From the NCBI GenBank assembly GCA_037133495.1, contig JBAXOA010000001.1, positions 84,084-148,083 on the forward strand: a stretch of 64,000 nucleotides of DNA. The letters run 5' to 3'. The DNA comes from JAAFHB01 sp037133495. GTDB taxonomy: Bacteria > Bacteroidota > Bacteroidia > Bacteroidales > Prolixibacteraceae. Shown here in pieces: positions 61,130-64,000 of the stretch (position 1 is its first letter; every line of letters starts with the position of its first letter). A program made the translations under genes and the position numbers. The notes under the pieces were generated by a model, which was given only the letters and a program-made list of their open reading frames with translations, did no database searches and was not told the DNA's origin.

Positions 61130-63406
61130 ATGGAAAAGATATTAATTATAGGAGGAGTCGCGGCCGGAGCAACAGCAGCAGCCAAAGTGCGTCGGATTTC
61201 CCCGACAGCTGAAATCACTATGCTTGAAGCGGGACCGGATATCTCCTTTGCCAATTGCGGATTGCCGTACTTTATTGGAGGAGATATAAAAAGCAGATCG
61301 AAACTGATTCTTCAAAGTCCCGAAAGTTTTAATGAACAATATGGAGTTGAAGTACATACGCATACCATTGTATCGTCTATTGACCGGACAGCTCATCAAG
61401 TAAAAACTTTGGATACCCGAAGCGGGGAGCAGAATACGTTTGAATATACCAAACTAATTTTGGCGCAAGGTGGCCGGCCTATTACTCCAACCCTGCCCGG
61501 TGCCGATTTCGATCATGTGTTCACGTTATGGACGCTCGAAGACATGGATAAGATTTCACATCATCTGGAAGAGAAGAAACCTCGGAATGCCGTTGTTGTG
61601 GGCGGAGGATTTATTGGTCTCGAAATGGTGGAAGCCTTGGTAAAAAGGGGTTTGAATGTGAATGTGGTAGAGATGATGCCACACGTGATGGCCATTATGG
61701 AAGCCGAAACGGCCGGATTTATTGAGGATGAACTGCTCTCTTATGGTGTGGGAATCCATACAGGTGCAGGTGTTACCCAAATTATGCCTCGTTCGGTAAA
61801 ACTCGACAATGGAAAGATCCTTGATGCCGATATGGTTTTGCTTTCTATTGGAGTTCGTCCGACACTGCAACTTGCTAAAGAGGCAGGTCTTGAGATTGGT
61901 GAAGCAGGAGGATTACTGGTCAATGCACGATTACAGACTTCCGATCCCGATATTTTTGCAGCAGGCGATATGGTTGAAATTGAACATCGCGTAAATGGGA
62001 AAAAGGTACGCATTCCCCTGGCAGGACCTGCTAACCGCCAAGGTAGAATTGCCGCTGAAAATGCATTGGGTGGGAGTCATAGTTATAAAGGTTCGATCGG
62101 AACATCGGTAGTTCGTGTTTTCGAAGCGGTTGCCGGAATAACCGGTTTCTCGCTAAAACAAGCCCGCAGTGCCGGAATTGATGCCGATGCAGTTGTCGTT
62201 CACAAAGAACACCATACCTCCTATTATCCTGGTGCGGAAACGGTAACAACGATGTTGATTTACGACCGTAACACGGGGATTATTCTCGGCGGACAAGCTG
62301 CGGGATACAAAGGGGCGGATAAACGGCTGGATGTGATTGCTACAGCTACTGCCGCAAAATTGACAATAAGCGACATTGCCGATATTGATTTTGCCTATTC
62401 ACCACCAATCGGAACAGCGAATGATGCGATCAACATGGCTGCATATACGGCCGAAAACAGAATTTCAGGGTTCAGCCCTTCCATCACAGTTGCCGAACTC
62501 GACGATTATATCGAAGGAAAAAATCCTGTTTTTTTAGATGTTCGCGATGTTTTCGCATTCAAGAAAAGTCATGTAAGAGGAGCTCTCAATTTGCCGCTTG
62601 AAGTTCTGTCACAACAAATTAATGCCATTCCGGCAAACCGGATGGTGATTGTTTACGACGAAACCGGGAAAAAGGGACATCAGGCACTCCGGACTATGCT
62701 GGGCGCAGGCTTTAAAGATGTCACTAATGTTTCAGGAGGACATACATCATTGCAACGGCAAGCACGAACGATCGGATTTAAACATCTTAAAATAGATCTT
62801 TTACCAGTTGTATTAAAATCGTTGGAGGAAGAAGTTTCAAAGAGTGAAGAAAAAGCAGAGGCAAAAGCTGTTGACGTAAATTCTCCAATTGTAGTTGATG
62901 TGCGTACACCGCATGAATTTCAATCGGGTGCTTATCCGGGAGCTGTAAATATTGAGCTTGACGAACTAATGGAACGGTATGGTGAACTGGGAAGTAATAA
63001 ATCACGTGATATCGTTGTTTATTGTGCTTCCGGAGCCCGTTCGGCCTATGCCCAGCGGATGTTGGCCCAGATTGGCTACTCCAATGTGAAAAATGGTGGA
63101 GGTATTGCTGCTATGATGGCACCCAGAAACACAAAACCCTCTGTACCAACTGCCTCGAATGAGCCTGTAATTATTGATGTTCGCTCAACTGAAGAGTTTT
63201 CAGGGGGTGCTTATCCCGGGGCAATCAATATTCCGGTTGATGAACTACAGCATAGAATAGGCGAACTGGGGAGTAAGTCACGAGACATCACACTTTATTG
63301 TGCCTCAGGGGCTCGTTCCGGTTACGGACAGCGGATGTTGCAACAGCTGGGTTATACAAACACAAAAAACGGTGGCGGTATTATGCAAATGATGAGACAG
63401 CAATAA
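61130..63406 (+). CDS. CoA-disulfide-reductase-like flavoprotein fused to three rhodanese domains
   Basis: Residues 1-445 form an FAD/NAD(P)H oxidoreductase of the NADH oxidase/CoA-disulfide reductase group: FAD motif ILIIGGVAAGATAAAKVRR, redox Cys43 in FANCGLPYF, NAD site VVVGGGFIGLEMVEALVKR. Three rhodanese domains follow. Domain 1 (about 450-550) has VYDETGKKG with Asp at the active Cys position, so it is probably inactive. Domain 2 (about 572-665) and domain 3 (about 678-758) each have VYCASGARS or LYCASGARSGY (Cys632, Cys724) and are close copies. It should reduce CoA or protein persulfides and move sulfane sulfur. Single-rhodanese CoADR fusions are known; three domains are unusual. Confidence 0.92.
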   Translation: MEKILIIGGVAAGATAAAKVRRISPTAEITMLEAGPDISFANCGLPYFIGGDIKSRSKLILQSPESFNEQYGVEVHTHTIVSSIDRTAHQVKTLDTRSGEQNTFEYTKLILAQGGRPITPTLPGADFDHVFTLWTLEDMDKISHHLEEKKPRNAVVVGGGFIGLEMVEALVKRGLNVNVVEMMPHVMAIMEAETAGFIEDELLSYGVGIHTGAGVTQIMPRSVKLDNGKILDADMVLLSIGVRPTLQLAKEAGLEIGEAGGLLVNARLQTSDPDIFAAGDMVEIEHRVNGKKVRIPLAGPANRQGRIAAENALGGSHSYKGSIGTSVVRVFEAVAGITGFSLKQARSAGIDADAVVVHKEHHTSYYPGAETVTTMLIYDRNTGIILGGQAAGYKGADKRLDVIATATAAKLTISDIADIDFAYSPPIGTANDAINMAAYTAENRISGFSPSITVAELDDYIEGKNPVFLDVRDVFAFKKSHVRGALNLPLEVLSQQINAIPANRMVIVYDETGKKGHQALRTMLGAGFKDVTNVSGGHTSLQRQARTIGFKHLKIDLLPVVLKSLEEEVSKSEEKAEAKAVDVNSPIVVDVRTPHEFQSGAYPGAVNIELDELMERYGELGSNKSRDIVVYCASGARSAYAQRMLAQIGYSNVKNGGGIAAMMAPRNTKPSVPTASNEPVIIDVRSTEEFSGGAYPGAINIPVDELQHRIGELGSKSRDITLYCASGARSGYGQRMLQQLGYTNTKNGGGIMQMMRQQ

Positions 63407-63443
63407 TAAATATTGAGAAAATTAAATTTAAACCACAATAATA

Positions 63444-63761
63444 ATGTTATCAGCAATAAAAAAATTACTGGGCATGAGTCCCAAAGCAGATCTTTCTGAA
63501 TTAGTAAAACAAGGTGCAATAATATTAGATGTTCGCACCAAGGGTGAATATGGATCCGGACATATCAGGGGATCAATTAATATTCCGGTGGAGCAATTGC
63601 TCAAAAATCTGAACAAGTTAAAAGACAAAAAACGTACTGTAATTACTTGCTGTGAATCAGGCATAAGAAGTTCGACTGCAAAGGGGATATTGACTTCCAA
63701 TGGTTTTACCAATGTCCACAATGGCGGCAGATGGCTTAGTCTGAATAATAAATTAAGATAA
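63444..63761 (+). CDS. Single-domain rhodanese
   Basis: A 105-residue sulfurtransferase with ILDVRTKGEYGSGHIRGSINIP (Asp/Arg and His loop) and active site TCCESGIRSS (Cys70 catalytic, preceded by Cys69). The closing NVHNGGRWLSLN is typical. No signal peptide is seen. It lies 38 bp after the CoADR-rhodanese fusion and 19 bp before the next flavoprotein, as part of the same operon, and probably exchanges persulfide with it. Confidence 0.92.
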   Translation: MLSAIKKLLGMSPKADLSELVKQGAIILDVRTKGEYGSGHIRGSINIPVEQLLKNLNKLKDKKRTVITCCESGIRSSTAKGILTSNGFTNVHNGGRWLSLNNKLR

Positions 63762-63780
63762 ATATTACAATTCGAATGGT

Positions 63781-64000
63781 ATGAAAAAAGTGTTAATTCT
63801 TGGTGGTGGTTTTGCCGGAGTGCAAACTGCTATTGAATTGCAAAAAAGCAAACAATTTGAAGTTACATTGGTTTCAGACCGGGACTATTTGTACATCTAT
63901 CCCATTTCAATTTGGGTACCGGTGCATAATGCCGAATTTGACGATGTGAAAGTATCTCTGGCTGACATCCGGAAAAAATATCCGTTTGAAGTAATTATTG
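63781..64000 (+). CDS. Sulfide:quinone-oxidoreductase / NDH-2-like FAD protein (partial, cut by window end)
   Basis: The first 73 residues are visible. They start KKVLILGGGFAGVQTAIELQ, a dinucleotide-binding motif, followed by FEVTLVSDRDYLYIYPIS, the second strand and the loop typical of SQR- and NDH-2-type flavoproteins. The redox Cys residues that separate SQR from NDH-2 lie beyond the window. In this operon with rhodaneses and thioredoxins, sulfide:quinone reductase is the more likely reading. Confidence 0.72.
   Translation, partial: MKKVLILGGGFAGVQTAIELQKSKQFEVTLVSDRDYLYIYPISIWVPVHNAEFDDVKVSLADIRKKYPFEVII

Overview
The window looks like chromosome from a bacterium of the phylum Bacteroidota, probably class Bacteroidia and a Bacteroidales/Marinilabiliales-type lineage. 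Evidence: type IX secretion/gliding genes (gldH, a SprE/PorW-like TPR lipoprotein, a subtilase with a T9SS-type C-terminal tail); a DUF5686 outer-membrane protein; an RprX/RprY-type two-component pair; the acpP-fabF-rnc block divergent from purN; and repeated upstream motifs of the Bacteroidota sigma-ABfr type (TAnnTTTG, often with no clear Shine-Dalgarno). I saw no tRNA, rRNA or CRISPR array. The exact genus cannot be told from the sequence.

Layout. 1-12.4 kb: the end of an outer-membrane protein, a lytic transglycosylase, uvrA, a secreted subtilase, a PQQ-type propeller lipoprotein, a GNAT enzyme, an aberrant tryptophanase/tyrosine-phenol-lyase family enzyme, two poorly known proteins and a DUF1080 protein. 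12.6-16 kb: tatA and a three-gene minus-strand set (GT2, LAB_N membrane protein, GT39/ArnT-like) that looks like polyprenyl-phosphate-sugar modification of lipid A or another envelope glycan. 16-36.8 kb: mostly housekeeping (lepA, tatD, ansA, aspS, tadA, purN-ldcA-yraN with a truncated mmcQ/yjbR remnant and an S4 protein, acpP-fabF-rnc, rprXY, gdhA, leuS). 37-44.3 kb: a lipoprotein with a LytS/LytTR pair, an MBL-fold hydrolase, a papain-like protease without a signal peptide, a small barrel protein, a GNAT enzyme and pgk. 44.4-52.6 kb: a plus-strand run holB-ricT-gldH-trmB-mrp-sprE.

From about 52.6 kb the content turns accessory and thiol-centred. A lone zinc-ribbon (IS1595-like) protein precedes an operon of DUF6132 membrane protein, ArsM-like methyltransferase and a previously unmarked 32-residue Cys-rich peptide ended by a hairpin. 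A second methyltransferase follows, then an operon of a second DUF6132 protein, a radical SAM/SPASM enzyme and a thioredoxin-thioredoxin reductase fusion. Both DUF6132 genes carry the same upstream element: two GTGRYATTAA boxes exactly 20 bp apart, a near-identical flank and a promoter at matching distance. This suggests one regulon. A Crp/Fnr regulator and an AAA/DUF4143 ATPase (the latter probably a later insertion) separate this from a plus-strand operon: an atypical single-active-Cys thioredoxin-like protein, a membrane-anchored thioredoxin, a CoA-disulfide-reductase-like flavoprotein fused to three rhodanese domains, a stand-alone rhodanese, and the start of a sulfide:quinone-reductase-like flavoprotein cut by the window end.

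The best candidate for an undescribed system is therefore 53.1-58.0 kb (Cys-rich peptide + radical SAM/SPASM + two methyltransferases + paired DUF6132 + Trx-TrxR), next to a persulfide/sulfide-handling operon at 60.2-64 kb. A peptide-modification or thiol/metalloid-handling role is inference from gene content; no product or substrate can be read from the DNA alone.
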